Part shown: piece by piece, positions 1 to 8,918 of the stretch
Layout: every line of letters begins with the position of its first letter
Numbering within the stretch: position 1 is the stretch's first letter
NCBI RefSeq assembly: GCF_900143005.1
Contig: NZ_FRCS01000018.1
Span: 1-64,000 of the forward strand
DNA from: Cryptosporangium aurantiacum
GTDB lineage: Bacteria; Actinomycetota; Actinomycetes; Mycobacteriales; Cryptosporangiaceae
Direction of reading: 5' to 3'
DNA length: 64,000 nt
Notes under the pieces: model-generated
Seen by the model: the letters and a program-made list of their open reading frames with translations, nothing else
Databases searched by the model: none
What the model was told of the DNA's origin: nothing
Program-made: the position numbers and the translations under genes

Positions 1-62
1 AAGGAACCATCAACCCACCAAACGATGGGCCGAGGGTAAAACACTTGGCACTAACTTTTGAA

Positions 63-90
63 CACACTGTTGAGTTCTCAAACAACACAC
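63..90. promoter_or_regulatory. rRNA-operon-like spacer motif
   Basis: The stretch contains TGTTGAGTTCTCAAACAACA, an imperfect inverted repeat with a palindromic core TTGAGTTCTCAA. Similar CACACTGTTG-AGTTCTCAA sequences are common in spacers and flanks of actinobacterial rRNA operons, where they form small stem-loops. No rRNA gene is visible in this window, so an rRNA operon just left of position 1 is only an inference. The family resemblance is from memory; the dyad is seen directly. Confidence 0.35.
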
Positions 91-499
91 GCGCACCAGA
101 CCCGCCCGCCAAGGCTTTGCTGGGGCTTACTTCTTGTGATTGGCTGCACTCGGTCGGATTCGCGTTTCGCTGGACTTTCGCCCGCGCCGCTCCGCCCGCA
201 GCAACCCCTCCAACTTAGCTCGGTCGGTCTCGCTCTGTCAACCCGGGGACTTTCGAGAAGTTCCCGGGCTACTTGAGCAACCGCCCGGCGGCCCTTCCAC
301 CTACCTGCGTAGGTTTCCGGCCCGCGTCGCGCTCGTGAATCTTTCGATCCGCTCGCGGCGACGGGTTGAACTTTAGGCAGGGGCCGTAGCGATCTGCAAA
401 TCGGCTGGTCAGCGGGCTGCGTGGGGTTTCTGAGGCTCCTGGGGCGCCGTTCCGCTCGAACCCGAGGGTGGAATTGAGGGGCCTGGGTAACCTTCCCGC
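91..499. other. Non-coding gap before arcA
   Basis: No convincing gene is present; the overlapping open frames are short, Arg/Pro-rich and lack ribosome binding sites. A hairpin lies at 242-268 (CCCGGGGACTT paired with AAGTTCCCGGG around a 5-nt loop, one G-T pair), which could be a terminator for a transcript entering from the left or part of a structured leader. The GTG start of the next gene at 500 is preceded only by a weak GAGGGG about 18 bases upstream. Confidence 0.4.
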
Positions 500-1738
500 G
501 TGTCAGACCTCGAACGACCCCAGTCCTCGACACGGCGCCCGTACGTCGATAGCGAGGTGGGCCGGCTTCGCACGGTCATGCTGCACCGGCCCGGCCCAGA
601 GCTCCGGCGCCTCACCCCGCGGAACAACGGTTCGCTCCTCTTCGACGGCATCCCCTGGGTCGGAAGAGCGCAGGAGGAGCACGACGCGTTCGCCGAAGCG
701 CTCCGCTCGCACGACGTCGAAGTGCTCTACGTCGACCAGCTGCTCGCCGAGGCGCTGGCCGATCCGGGCGCTCGCAAGGAGATCTCCGAATCGCTTCTCG
801 GCGACCGCCGGTGGGGCGACACTCTCCGCAAGCGAGTGGCCGACCACCTCGAAGAGCTCGACGCCGAAGCCCTCGCGGCGACCGTGATCGCAGGCCTCGC
901 GCACGAAGAGCTCCGCAACGGATCCGGGCTCACGTACCGCCTCATGGACCAGCACGACTTCGTGCTCGAACCGCTGCCGAACACGCTGTTCACCCGGGAC
1001 TCCAGCGTCTGGGTGCGGGACGCGTCGGCGGTGACCAGCATGGCCATGCCCGCGCGCCTCCGGGAGAGCACGATCACCGGGACGATCTACCGCTGGCACC
1101 CGCGCTTCGCCGGATCCCCCGCGCTGTACGGCCGTGACCTCGAGCCGCTCGAGGGCGGCGACGTATTGCTGCTGGCGCCCGGCGTCGTGGCCGTCGGTGT
1201 CGGCGAGCGCACGACGCCGGCTGGCGCGGAACGGCTGGCGAGCAGGTTGTTCGCCGACGGCGAGGCAAGCACGACGCACACGGTGCTGGCCGTCCCGATC
1301 GCGCAGCAGCGAGCCACGATGCACCTCGACACCGTGTGCACGATGGTCGACCTGGACGCGGTCGTCGCCTACCCCGCGGTGGCCGACACGCTCGTGGCGT
1401 ATCGGCTCACCCCGGGCTCCGACGGCGAGCCGACGGTGAGCGGGCCGGTCCCGTTCCTGGCAGCCGCGGCCGAGGCGATGGGCCTCGACCGGCTCCGCGT
1501 CATCCCGACCGGCCTCGATCCGGTCACCGCCGAACGCGAACAGTGGGACGACGGCAACAACACGCTCTGCATCGCGCCGCGGCTGGCCGTGGCGTACGAG
1601 CGGAACGTCGAGACCAACGCCCAGCTCGAAGAGGCCGGCATCGAGGTGATCCGGATCCCCGGCAGCGAACTCGGATCGGGCCGGGGAGGCCCCCGGTGCA
1701 TGTCCTGCCCGATCGTCCGCGACCCGCTCGGCGGCTAG
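500..1738 (+). CDS. arcA: Arginine deiminase
   Basis: Hydrolyses L-arginine to citrulline and ammonia in the cytoplasm, the first step of the ADI pathway. The 412-residue product has the usual family length and the full guanidino-group-modifying active site: FTRD with Asp167, EGGD at 218-221, MHLD with His275 and Asp277, DDGNN near 351, and the nucleophile Cys400 in GGPRCMSCP near the C terminus. The start is the GTG at 500; no stronger alternative is in frame. No ornithine transcarbamylase (arcB), carbamate kinase (arcC) or antiporter (arcD) gene adjoins it, so here it stands alone and may serve arginine breakdown or acid/ammonia balance rather than a complete fermentative operon. It converges on the DUF5926 gene with only 10 bases between the stops. 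Confidence 0.95.
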   Translation: MSDLERPQSSTRRPYVDSEVGRLRTVMLHRPGPELRRLTPRNNGSLLFDGIPWVGRAQEEHDAFAEALRSHDVEVLYVDQLLAEALADPGARKEISESLLGDRRWGDTLRKRVADHLEELDAEALAATVIAGLAHEELRNGSGLTYRLMDQHDFVLEPLPNTLFTRDSSVWVRDASAVTSMAMPARLRESTITGTIYRWHPRFAGSPALYGRDLEPLEGGDVLLLAPGVVAVGVGERTTPAGAERLASRLFADGEASTTHTVLAVPIAQQRATMHLDTVCTMVDLDAVVAYPAVADTLVAYRLTPGSDGEPTVSGPVPFLAAAAEAMGLDRLRVIPTGLDPVTAEREQWDDGNNTLCIAPRLAVAYERNVETNAQLEEAGIEVIRIPGSELGSGRGGPRCMSCPIVRDPLGG

Positions 1739-1748
1739 GCGGCCACGT

Positions 1749-2594
1749 TCAGCGCAGCGTCAGCTGCCGGCCGCGCAGGCCGTCCCTGGCCCGCCGCTCG
1801 GCGGCGTTCAGCGGCTCGGTGACCGCGACCGCGTCGGCGTATCGCTTCGCGAGGTCGGCCAACGGCTGCTCGTACTCGGCCGGCTCCGGGTCGCGCGGCA
1901 GGTCCCAGACCGGAGCGAGGAGACCGTGCGCGCGGAACGCACCGACGTACCGGCCGGTCGATCCGAGCGCGAGGTCGCCTGCGGCCTGCAGCCGGGCGAG
2001 CGCGTCCAGTGCCGTGTCTTCGGGCTCCGGCAGGACCCAGCGCAGGTGCGCCTTCTCCGTGACCTGGCACCAGTACGCGGCCGGCGCCGAGGGTACGGCG
2101 ACGGTCGGCAAGATCGAGGAGTTCGCCTGTTCGAGGCTGGCCGAGACCTCCGGGTCGTCCGGCCGCGGGTCGTCCAACCAGTAGTCGAACGTCGCGTGCA
2201 CGGTCACGTCGAGGCGGCCGTCGTCAGCGAGCAGATCCTGGAGCCGCGGGCCGGGCTCCGGCAGACCGGCGGCCCCGACGTAGTTGCCGGGCTCCACCCG
2301 GAGCGCGTCCTCGAGAACCGCGGCCAGGTCGCGGCTCAGGTCACCGGACCGCGCAGGCATCTGGACGGACAGGAAGATCCGTCCGTCGGGCTTGACCAGC
2401 GCCGGAAGAGCCATCGGGAGCACCGTGGTCAGGACCACCGGGCGGTCGGGGTGATCGGCGAGGGCGAGGGGCGCGGTCGCCGCAGGCACGAGTTCGCGCA
2501 GGGCGACCCACTCGGCCTCGGTCGCCAGCCCTTCGAACGGACGCCCGACGAACACATCCCTGGTTTTCTTCTCCCGACGTCCCCGCTTACCCAC
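1749..2594 (-). CDS. DUF5926 family protein
   Basis: A conserved actinobacterial cytoplasmic protein of unknown function, recognised from the N-terminal basic segment GKRGRREKKTRDVFVGRPFEG and the following acidic/Leu-rich body; no catalytic motif or membrane segment is visible. The open frame extends to 2735, but the GTG at 2594 is chosen because AGGAG lies 5 bases upstream and the homologous proteins begin with this Lys/Arg-rich stretch. This gives 281 residues. It is the last gene of a probable leftward operon after the histidine kinase (38-base gap). The family assignment is by recollection of the N terminus; the biochemical role is unknown. Confidence 0.75.
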   Translation of the reverse strand: MGKRGRREKKTRDVFVGRPFEGLATEAEWVALRELVPAATAPLALADHPDRPVVLTTVLPMALPALVKPDGRIFLSVQMPARSGDLSRDLAAVLEDALRVEPGNYVGAAGLPEPGPRLQDLLADDGRLDVTVHATFDYWLDDPRPDDPEVSASLEQANSSILPTVAVPSAPAAYWCQVTEKAHLRWVLPEPEDTALDALARLQAAGDLALGSTGRYVGAFRAHGLLAPVWDLPRDPEPAEYEQPLADLAKRYADAVAVTEPLNAAERRARDGLRGRQLTLR

Positions 2595-2632
2595 GACCAC
2601 TCCTCGCTGCCGACACCTCGGTCGGCTGGAGC

Positions 2633-4198
2633 CTACGACGCCGGTCCCTCCGCTGTGGGGCGTGGATGGTCGGCGCGGCGCAGACGAACCTCGACCACCG
2701 AGCCGCCACCGAGGCGTGGCCGCAGCGAAACCCATCCGCCCTGCCGGTCGAGCAGCTGCCGGATGATGTAGAGCCCGAGCCCGACGCCGCCGAATCGCCG
2801 CTGGTCACCGCGGTCCACCTGCCAGAACCGCGCGAACACCGACTCGGCCTGGTCCGGTGGCACGCCGACGCCACGATCGGCGACCCGGAACCAGACCGCC
2901 GAGACGTCGGCACCGGCACTCACCTCGATGTCGCCACCGTCCGGCGAGTACTTGTACGCGTTGGTCAGCAGCTCGGTGACGATCGTCGGGATCGTGTCCG
3001 GCTCGCCGATCGCGGCCGGAAGTGTCGCCGGGATGCGGGCGCGCAACCGGTGGCCGTCCTCGTTGGCCGGAGCGGACGCCAGCGCGCTCGCCAGCGCGGT
3101 GCGGACGTCGAAAGCCTGGGTCTCGGGCCGGGTACCGCCGGCCCGGTCACCGCTGAGCAGCCGATCGACGAGCGCGGCGAGCTGTCTGGTGCGGGTGCCG
3201 ATGACCTCCGCGGCCGAGCGGCGTCCGACGTCGTCGAGTTGGTCCCAGCGGGTCACCAGAGTGTCGGCGTAACCGCGGATGATCGTCAGCGGCGTCCGCA
3301 GTTCGTGGCTCGCGGTGGCGAGGAACAGGTTCTGCGCCTCGTCCTCGCGTCGGCTCTCGCTGACGTCGTAGAACGTGACGACGCGGCGGGACGCGTCGAG
3401 GGCTGCGCACCGCGCCTCGATCCAGCGGCCGTTCTGCAGCCGGTGTTCGCGCACCTGGCCGGGCACCGGCACGGGAAACGGAAGCGGCTGGTTGAGCATC
3501 TTGTCGGTCGCGCCCTCGGTGATCTCCTCAGCGGCCGGGTTCCAGGCTTGGATGAGCCCGCCGGCGTCCACGACGGCGACCCCCTCGGGCACCGCAGCGG
3601 CCACCGTGCCGATCGGGTCGGGCAGACGGTCCGGGCGGATCACCGCGAGCGCGCCGACGCCGGCCGCGAGGCACTCCAGCACTGCTCGCTCGGTGCGCAG
3701 CTGCCCGTCCCGCGGGGACTCGATCGCCACCGCGAGCGCGCCGAGCGGCCCGAAGCGGCGGACCACCCTGGTCATCAGGATCCATTCGCAACCGCGTTCC
3801 CGAAGATCTTCGCGAAGGACGGGCGTCGCGTCGGCCCAGCCGAACTCGATCGTGCGGTGCGGCCCACCGAACAACCGGGCGAACGACGAGCCGGACAACG
3901 GTAATCGCCGACCGGTCAGCCAGCTCACCGAGTCACTGGTCGCGACGGCTCGCATCGCGCCCGGCTCGGCCAACAGGAAAGCGGCGCCGACGCCGCCGAC
4001 CAGCTGCTCCAGCGCGTCCATCACGCGGCGGAGGGCTGGCACTTCCACCGGCCCGCCTGCGACGTCGTCGAGGATGCGAGTGATCGCCGTGAAGGCGTCC
4101 GCGGCGTCGAGCGGCGGGAGGCCCCTTTCGAGCGGCGGCAGGCCTCCGCCTCCCGGCTGCGCTCCCACGGTCTCGTCCGGCACGGTCCCATCGAACAC
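2633..4198 (-). CDS. PAS-domain sensor histidine kinase
   Basis: A 521-residue soluble sensor kinase. In order it shows a GAF-like region (about 35-185), a PAS domain (about 200-282), a HisKA dimerisation helix with ATASHELRTPL and phospho-acceptor His298, and an HATPase_c domain with the N-box LLTNAYKYSP (Asn413), DRGVG at 441-445 and GGVGLGL at 470-476. No transmembrane helix is seen, so it probably senses a cytoplasmic signal or works through partner proteins. No response regulator gene lies beside it, making it an orphan kinase. The GTG start at 4198 lies 21 bases after the glycerophosphodiesterase stop, consistent with cotranscription. Confidence 0.9.
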   Translation of the reverse strand: MFDGTVPDETVGAQPGGGGLPPLERGLPPLDAADAFTAITRILDDVAGGPVEVPALRRVMDALEQLVGGVGAAFLLAEPGAMRAVATSDSVSWLTGRRLPLSGSSFARLFGGPHRTIEFGWADATPVLREDLRERGCEWILMTRVVRRFGPLGALAVAIESPRDGQLRTERAVLECLAAGVGALAVIRPDRLPDPIGTVAAAVPEGVAVVDAGGLIQAWNPAAEEITEGATDKMLNQPLPFPVPVPGQVREHRLQNGRWIEARCAALDASRRVVTFYDVSESRREDEAQNLFLATASHELRTPLTIIRGYADTLVTRWDQLDDVGRRSAAEVIGTRTRQLAALVDRLLSGDRAGGTRPETQAFDVRTALASALASAPANEDGHRLRARIPATLPAAIGEPDTIPTIVTELLTNAYKYSPDGGDIEVSAGADVSAVWFRVADRGVGVPPDQAESVFARFWQVDRGDQRRFGGVGLGLYIIRQLLDRQGGWVSLRPRLGGGSVVEVRLRRADHPRPTAEGPAS

Positions 4199-4219
4199 CG
4201 TGCCGGCCAGAACCGGCAG

Positions 4220-5083
4220 TCAGACCACTCGTTCGAGATGGCTGAGCAACCGGGCGGGCCGGTTGGTCGCGATCATGTTCGCGCCCAGGTCCATCACGAA
4301 CTCCATGTCTTCGGGCTCGTCCACCGTCCAGACGTAGAGCTGATTACCGGCGGCGTGGATCCGTTCGGCGAACCGCGGCCGCGACCGCAGCACGTGAACG
4401 CCCGGGCCGGCGATCGTCGCGCCGAACGGCAGCGTCCCCTCCCGGTACAGCCGGGGTAGGCCGTCGAAGAGCAGCACAGCCGGCAGCGACGGCGCGAGTT
4501 CCCGCAGCCGCCGCACGGCCATCGGCGAGAACGACATCACGACGACGGGGGAGGAGGCGACCTCCGGCGTCGCCCGGTCGGGGACCAGACCGAACCGGCG
4601 CAGGCTGGCGACCAAGCGCTGCTCGACCAGCCCGCCCCAGCGGGTGGGGTGCTTGGTCTCGACGTAGAGCTGCACCCGGCGGCTCGAATCGACGAACAGC
4701 TCGAGCAGACGGTCGAACGTCAGGACCCGGCGCTGGGCGTCGCGGATCTTGTCGTCGTCGACGATCGGCTGCCGGTAGTCGCGGTCGCGGGCAGCCGCGA
4801 TCAGGTCGTCCGCCGACTCCGGCAGGTCGACTTTCCAGCCGCCGAAGTCGAGCGAATGCAAGTCGTCGAGCGAGCGGTCGCTGACCGCACCGCGCCCGTT
4901 GGACACACGTTCGAGCCTGCGGTCGTGGACGCAGACGAGGTGACCGTCCCGGGTCAGGCGGACGTCACACTCGAGACCGTCGGCACCCTCGGTCAGCGCC
5001 TTCTCATAGGCGGCCAAGGTGTGCTCGGCGAGCAGGAACGAGGAACCTCGATGGGCCACGACCAGCGGGCCGTCGGAGTGCAC
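4220..5083 (-). CDS. Glycerophosphodiester phosphodiesterase
   Basis: Hydrolyses glycerophosphodiesters to glycerol 3-phosphate and an alcohol. The 287-residue sequence is a single GDPD TIM-barrel domain: VAHRGSS near residue 9-15 supplies the first catalytic His, LECDVRLTRDGHLVCVHD (about 37-54) supplies the metal-binding Glu/Asp and second His, and VWTVDEPEDM near the C terminus is the typical end strand. No signal peptide is visible, so a cytoplasmic UgpQ-like enzyme is likely. It begins with GTG at 5083 and appears to head an operon with the histidine kinase and DUF5926 genes. Confidence 0.9.
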   Translation of the reverse strand: MHSDGPLVVAHRGSSFLLAEHTLAAYEKALTEGADGLECDVRLTRDGHLVCVHDRRLERVSNGRGAVSDRSLDDLHSLDFGGWKVDLPESADDLIAAARDRDYRQPIVDDDKIRDAQRRVLTFDRLLELFVDSSRRVQLYVETKHPTRWGGLVEQRLVASLRRFGLVPDRATPEVASSPVVVMSFSPMAVRRLRELAPSLPAVLLFDGLPRLYREGTLPFGATIAGPGVHVLRSRPRFAERIHAAGNQLYVWTVDEPEDMEFVMDLGANMIATNRPARLLSHLERVV

Positions 5084-5187
5084 GGCCGAAAAGATAGCGG
5101 ACAGCCGGGACGCAAGTTGCGGGTGGTCGCAAACACCGAGTCACACGTTGGTGAACAGATAGCGACCAAACGACGCAAACGAAGCGT

Positions 5188-5535
5188 TCAGAGCACCCGA
5201 GCGGGGAGACCGGTGTCGGCGACCACCGGACGTCCGGAGGCCTCCCAGGCGAGCATTCCCCCGTCGAGGTTCGCGACGTTCTCCCAGCCCTGGGCGGCGA
5301 GATACGCGGCGACCTGCGCGGAGCGTCCACCCACACGGCAGACGACGATGACCTCCCCGACGGTCGGCACCTCGGCGAGCCGCGCCGGGATCTCTCGCAT
5401 CGGGATGTGGTGGGCGTGCGGTGCGTGGCCCGCGTCCCACTCGTCGTGCTCTCGGACGTCGAGCAGATAGACCTCGTCGGAGAGCGAGTCGGGCGTGACG
5501 TCCGGGACTTCAGCGGGGAGCGAGGGCTGCACCAT
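5188..5535 (-). CDS. Single-domain rhodanese-like sulfurtransferase
   Basis: A 115-residue cytoplasmic rhodanese-fold protein. It has the entry motif LLDVREHDEWDAGHAPHAHHIP, the active-site loop VVCRVGGRS with the persulfide-forming Cys near residue 73, and the C-terminal NLDGGMLAWEASG motif that ends most single-domain rhodaneses. Members move sulfane sulfur in thiol metabolism or detoxification; the specific acceptor cannot be told from the sequence. It is 104 bases upstream of the GDPD gene on the same strand and 44 bases downstream of the LCP-like gene. Confidence 0.9.
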   Translation of the reverse strand: MVQPSLPAEVPDVTPDSLSDEVYLLDVREHDEWDAGHAPHAHHIPMREIPARLAEVPTVGEVIVVCRVGGRSAQVAAYLAAQGWENVANLDGGMLAWEASGRPVVADTGLPARVL

Positions 5536-5579
5536 GCCGACAATGATCCCGAATTCCGGTCACGGGTGGGAGGCCGGGG

Positions 5580-6182
5580 TCAGCGCTGGATCAGTTCGTT
5601 GCCAGTCGAGCGGGTGTCGGCCTGCTGGTTGACCGCGTACGCGGCACCGAGCCCTCCGAACCCGACCAGCACCAGCACCGCGCCCAGAACCAGGCAGACC
5701 TTCGTCCACATCGGCAGGCTCATCGGGACGCGTGCCTGCGGGCCCGCAGCGGCGAACGGCGCAGGAGTAGCGACCGACACGCGAACCGGCGGCACAGCCA
5801 CCCTGGCCGGGGAAGCCGGCACCCGGGCCGGCGAAACCGGGCGGGCGCTACGAGCGACCGGACCGCGCTGCGCGGGGAGCGGTGCCCTCTGCGCGGGGAG
5901 CGGTGCCCCCTGGGCGGGTAGCGGGGCCCGCTGTGCCGGAACCGGCGCCGCTGCGGCGGCGACGGGCTCGGGCGACCGTCGCTGCGACGGGATGATCGCG
6001 GTCTGCGCTCCGTCAGAGCTATTGACGGACATAGCCGGAAGGAACCCGGTGTCGGCCGACGGCGGCTTGATCCGAGGGATCTTGCCCGTCTTCCGACCAC
6101 CCGCGGCCCGACGAAACTTCGGGTCCTCGGGTTTGACGAATAGAACTCCGGTCGGCGTATCGCCGTTCGCGTGCCTACCCAC
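5580..6182 (-). CDS. Truncated LCP-like membrane protein
   Basis: A 200-residue protein with a long Pro/Ala/Arg-rich cytoplasmic segment (about 65-150), one transmembrane helix (about 157-180) and only about 20 extracytoplasmic residues. The anchor WTKVCLVLGAVLVLVG closely resembles the anchor WAKVCVILGTVLVVLA of the LCP protein encoded at 42239-43354, but the catalytic LytR-CpsA-Psr domain is absent. It sits directly before a complete LCP gene. It could be a decayed LCP gene, a regulatory membrane stub, or an unrelated single-pass protein. The 7-residue repeat PAQRAPL is encoded by a 21-bp DNA repeat. The ATG start at 6182 is the only convincing one. Confidence 0.65.
   Translation of the reverse strand: MGRHANGDTPTGVLFVKPEDPKFRRAAGGRKTGKIPRIKPPSADTGFLPAMSVNSSDGAQTAIIPSQRRSPEPVAAAAAPVPAQRAPLPAQGAPLPAQRAPLPAQRGPVARSARPVSPARVPASPARVAVPPVRVSVATPAPFAAAGPQARVPMSLPMWTKVCLVLGAVLVLVGFGGLGAAYAVNQQADTRSTGNELIQR
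5871..5950. repeat. 21-bp tandem repeat inside a gene
   Basis: About four imperfect copies with a 21-bp period, beginning at 5871, 5892, 5913 and 5934. Each has a core like CGCGGGGAGCGGTGCCC. They encode the 7-residue unit PAQ(R/G)APL in the Pro-rich cytoplasmic segment of the LCP-like protein. Such units can vary in number between strains. Confidence 0.75.
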
Positions 6183-6390
6183 GATGGCCTCGGCGCGTCC
6201 TCTCAGGCGACTGTCAGGTGACTGTCAGGACGCGGATACTGTAACGACTAGGGCCCGGCCGGGTGGAGTTTCTGCCTAGATTGTTGGCGGTTAGCGGGAC
6301 ACGACGATGCGAACGACCGAATTGTCGAGTCGTTCGGTTGATTAGTTGAACCATCCGCCGTTGGCATACGTGCGGCCCGGTAACTACGAG

Positions 6391-6423
6391 CGACGGCCCG
6401 CCGAGCGATTCGGCGGGCCGTCG
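6391..6423 (-). terminator. Terminator of the LCP gene
   Basis: A perfect 14-bp inverted repeat (CGACGGCCCGCCGA paired with TCGGCGGGCCGTCG) around a 5-nt loop lies 18 bases beyond the stop of the LCP gene. There is no clear T-tract, which is usual for high-GC actinobacterial terminators. Confidence 0.8.
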
Positions 6424-6441
6424 TCGACGTCGAGCGGGTCG

Positions 6442-7629
6442 TCAGCGCCCGCTGGTGACGTTGTTGCCCGGGTTGGCGGCGAGCCAGTCGGCCACGTTGT
6501 CCTTCTCCACCGCGCTCCAGAGCTCGACGGCCTTCTCCTTGTCGGAGACCACGACGCTCTGGCCGTCGACCGTCTGCGAGCCGAGGTGCGGGGAGGTCAC
6601 GAACGCGAGGTCGCCGGGGCGCAGCCCACGGAACTCCAGCGCCATGTCCTTGAGCGAGAACGCGTTGTCCACGGTGAGGGACGTCGTCGCGGCGTCCAGG
6701 AACTTCTTGAGCTTGACCGGGTTGGTCAGCGTCCCGGAGTCGGTGGCCTTCTGCATCAGCGCCCGGAGGAAGATTTGCTGGCGCTGGACGCGGTCGAAGT
6801 CGCCGCGCGGGAGGTTGTACCGCTGGCGGACGTAGTCCAGAGCGGCGTCGCCGTCGAGGTGGTTCACGCCGGCCTTGAACGTCCGCTTGCTGCGCGGGTC
6901 GTAGACCGTCTTGTCGACGGTGACGTCGACGCCGCCGAGCGCCTCGGTCATCGCTTTGAAGCCGTTGAAGTCGATCTTCGCGACGTGGTCGATCTTGACG
7001 CCGGTGAAGTTCTCGACGGTCTTCACGGTCAACGGGATGCCGCCCCAGGCGAACGCCGCGTTGATCTTCGCCCTGGTACCGCCGTTCCCGTTCAGCTCCG
7101 GCACGTAGACGTAGGTGTCACGGGGGATCGAGATGATGTAGGCCTTGGAGTGGTCAGCCGGGATGTGCAGCAGCATGATCGTGTCGGCGCGCTCGTTCTT
7201 GACCTCGCCGCTGTTCGGCTCGGCGTTCGGGTCGTACGCACCACCGTCACGGGAGTCCGAGCCGAGCACCAGGATGTTCTGCGTCCCCTCGACCGACTTG
7301 CTCGGCCGCTCACCGAGGCCGGAGAAGGCGTCGGTGCGGTTCAGCTTCTCGTCCAGGTTCGTGACGTAAGCGATCCCACAGCCGGCCACGAGCAGCGCGA
7401 TCAGTGCGACCACGCCGCCGACCACGAGCGCGATGCGGCCCCACCGCGGCTTGGTCTTCCGCGGGCCGGTCGTGCCGTACGTCGTCCCCCGGGTGCTCGT
7501 CCCCCGGGTGCCGTACACGGTGCCGCCCGCGCCGCTGGGTTTGGTCGCGGGGGGTTGGGTGCGCGCCACAGGGTTCGCTCCTCGCTCTGGGGGGTCGTCG
7601 TCCGCCGTCTCGTCGGGGCCGGACAACAT
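6442..7629 (-). CDS. LCP family glycopolymer transferase
   Basis: LytR-CpsA-Psr proteins attach lipid-linked wall glycopolymers (teichoic acid, arabinogalactan, capsule) to peptidoglycan outside the membrane. This 395-residue product has a disordered Gly/Thr-rich N-terminal cytoplasmic part with YGT repeats, one transmembrane helix at about 68-92, then the LCP domain: ILVLGSDSRDGG, ADTIMLLHI, IISIPRDTYV with the phosphate-binding Arg/Asp, KINAAFAWGG, and LDYVRQRYNLPRGDFDRVQRQQ. Length and motif order match active enzymes. It starts at ATG 7629 and ends 18 bases before a strong hairpin. A second, diverged copy is at 42239-43354. Confidence 0.92.
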   Translation of the reverse strand: MLSGPDETADDDPPERGANPVARTQPPATKPSGAGGTVYGTRGTSTRGTTYGTTGPRKTKPRWGRIALVVGGVVALIALLVAGCGIAYVTNLDEKLNRTDAFSGLGERPSKSVEGTQNILVLGSDSRDGGAYDPNAEPNSGEVKNERADTIMLLHIPADHSKAYIISIPRDTYVYVPELNGNGGTRAKINAAFAWGGIPLTVKTVENFTGVKIDHVAKIDFNGFKAMTEALGGVDVTVDKTVYDPRSKRTFKAGVNHLDGDAALDYVRQRYNLPRGDFDRVQRQQIFLRALMQKATDSGTLTNPVKLKKFLDAATTSLTVDNAFSLKDMALEFRGLRPGDLAFVTSPHLGSQTVDGQSVVVSDKEKAVELWSAVEKDNVADWLAANPGNNVTSGR

Positions 7630-7768
7630 TCAGCGTATCGACGGTCGTCTAGCGAGACTGTCGTGACGACAACTGTCCACCCGGGCACCCGAGCGGTCAC
7701 TTATCAGTGTTTTCGCAGGTCAGAGCAGGGTTCGATGAGCTGGGGTCGGAGAACCGACAGCGGGGCGG

Positions 7769-8746
7769 TCAGGCGGGCGACGCGGAGGCCTCGGCGGTGT
7801 GGGCGGTGAACCACTCGAGCGTCCGCCCCAGTCCTTCGGCGGGACCGACCGACGGGGCGAAGCCGAGCAGCTCACGGGCCCGGGTCAGATCGGGTCGACG
7901 CAGCTCAGGGTCGTCGGTCGGGCGGGGGAGGAAGCTGATCGTCGACCGGGAGCCGGCCAGCTCGACGATGGTCTCGGCCAGCTCCCGCATCGTCAGCTCG
8001 TGTTCGCTGCCGAGGTTGACCGGGCCGGGCTCGTCCGAGTCGAGCATCGCGATGATGCCGTCCACGAGGTCGGAGACGTAGCAGATCGACCGGGTCTGAC
8101 CGCCGGTGCCGTGCACCGTGATCGGTGCGCCTGCCAGCGCCTGGGAGGCGAACGTCGGGATCGCCCGGCCGTCGTCGGGCCGCATCCGCGGCCCGTAGGT
8201 GTTGAAGATGCGGACGATGCCCGTATCGACGCCGTGAATGCGGCGGTACCCGGCGGTCGCTGCCTCGGCGAACCGCTTGGCCTCGTCGTACACCGCGCGC
8301 GGACCGATCGGGTTGACGTTGCCCCGGTACGTCTCCGGCTGCGGGTGCACCTCGGGGTCGCCGTACGCCTCGGAGGTCGACGCAAGCACAAAACGAGCGC
8401 CCTGCTCGCGCGCCAGCTCGAGGCAGTGGAACGTCCCCGCGGAGTTGACCTTCATGACCTCGAACGCGAGCTTCTCGAAGTCGGTCGGTGACGCGGGCGA
8501 GGCGAAGTGCAGCACCGCGTCGAACCGGCCGCCGACCGGGAGCCCGTCGATCACGTCGGCCTCGACCAGCGTGAATCGAGGTTCGTCGGCGAGGTGCGCG
8601 ATGTTCTCGCGGCTGCCGGTCAGGAAGTTGTCGACGACGACGACTTCGGCGCCGCGCGCGAGCAGCGCGTCGCAGAGGTGGGAACCGACGAAGCCGGCAC
8701 CGCCAGTCAACAAGATCCGGTGACCGGTTCCGTACCGCTGTGCCAT
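7769..8746 (-). CDS. UDP-glucuronate decarboxylase-like epimerase
   Basis: An extended short-chain dehydrogenase of 325 residues acting on a nucleotide sugar. The N-terminal Rossmann motif is [13 protein letters not shown]. The catalytic segment is STSEAYGDP followed by [17 protein letters not shown], whose YxxxK (YDEAK) and GPR pattern is characteristic of UDP-xylose synthase (UXS). [17 protein letters not shown] and [11 protein letters not shown] complete the family pattern. UDP-xylose formation is the best guess; a dTDP-glucose or UDP-galactose activity cannot be excluded. The neighbouring LCP gene suggests cell-surface polysaccharide synthesis. A small GTCGG/CCGAC hairpin lies just past the stop (7745-7758). 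Confidence 0.85.
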   Translation of the reverse strand: MAQRYGTGHRILLTGGAGFVGSHLCDALLARGAEVVVVDNFLTGSRENIAHLADEPRFTLVEADVIDGLPVGGRFDAVLHFASPASPTDFEKLAFEVMKVNSAGTFHCLELAREQGARFVLASTSEAYGDPEVHPQPETYRGNVNPIGPRAVYDEAKRFAEAATAGYRRIHGVDTGIVRIFNTYGPRMRPDDGRAIPTFASQALAGAPITVHGTGGQTRSICYVSDLVDGIIAMLDSDEPGPVNLGSEHELTMRELAETIVELAGSRSTISFLPRPTDDPELRRPDLTRARELLGFAPSVGPAEGLGRTLEWFTAHTAEASASPA

Positions 8747-8918
8747 CTGCGTGCGACCGCCCCGCGTGTGTCGGCTGTGGTTCCGGCAAGGGTACCCAGC
8801 CCCGCCCCGCCATAGACCCGCAGCCCGCAGTCGACATCACTCCGGAACACCACGGTGGCGACGTCCCACCCTCCCGGACGAGGGGTGGAGCGCCGCCACC
8901 GGGCGGGGAAGCCTCCTG

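Noticed and set aside
500-1738. A complete arginine deiminase (arc) operon
   Set aside because: Only arcA is present; neighbouring genes do not encode ornithine transcarbamylase, carbamate kinase or an antiporter.
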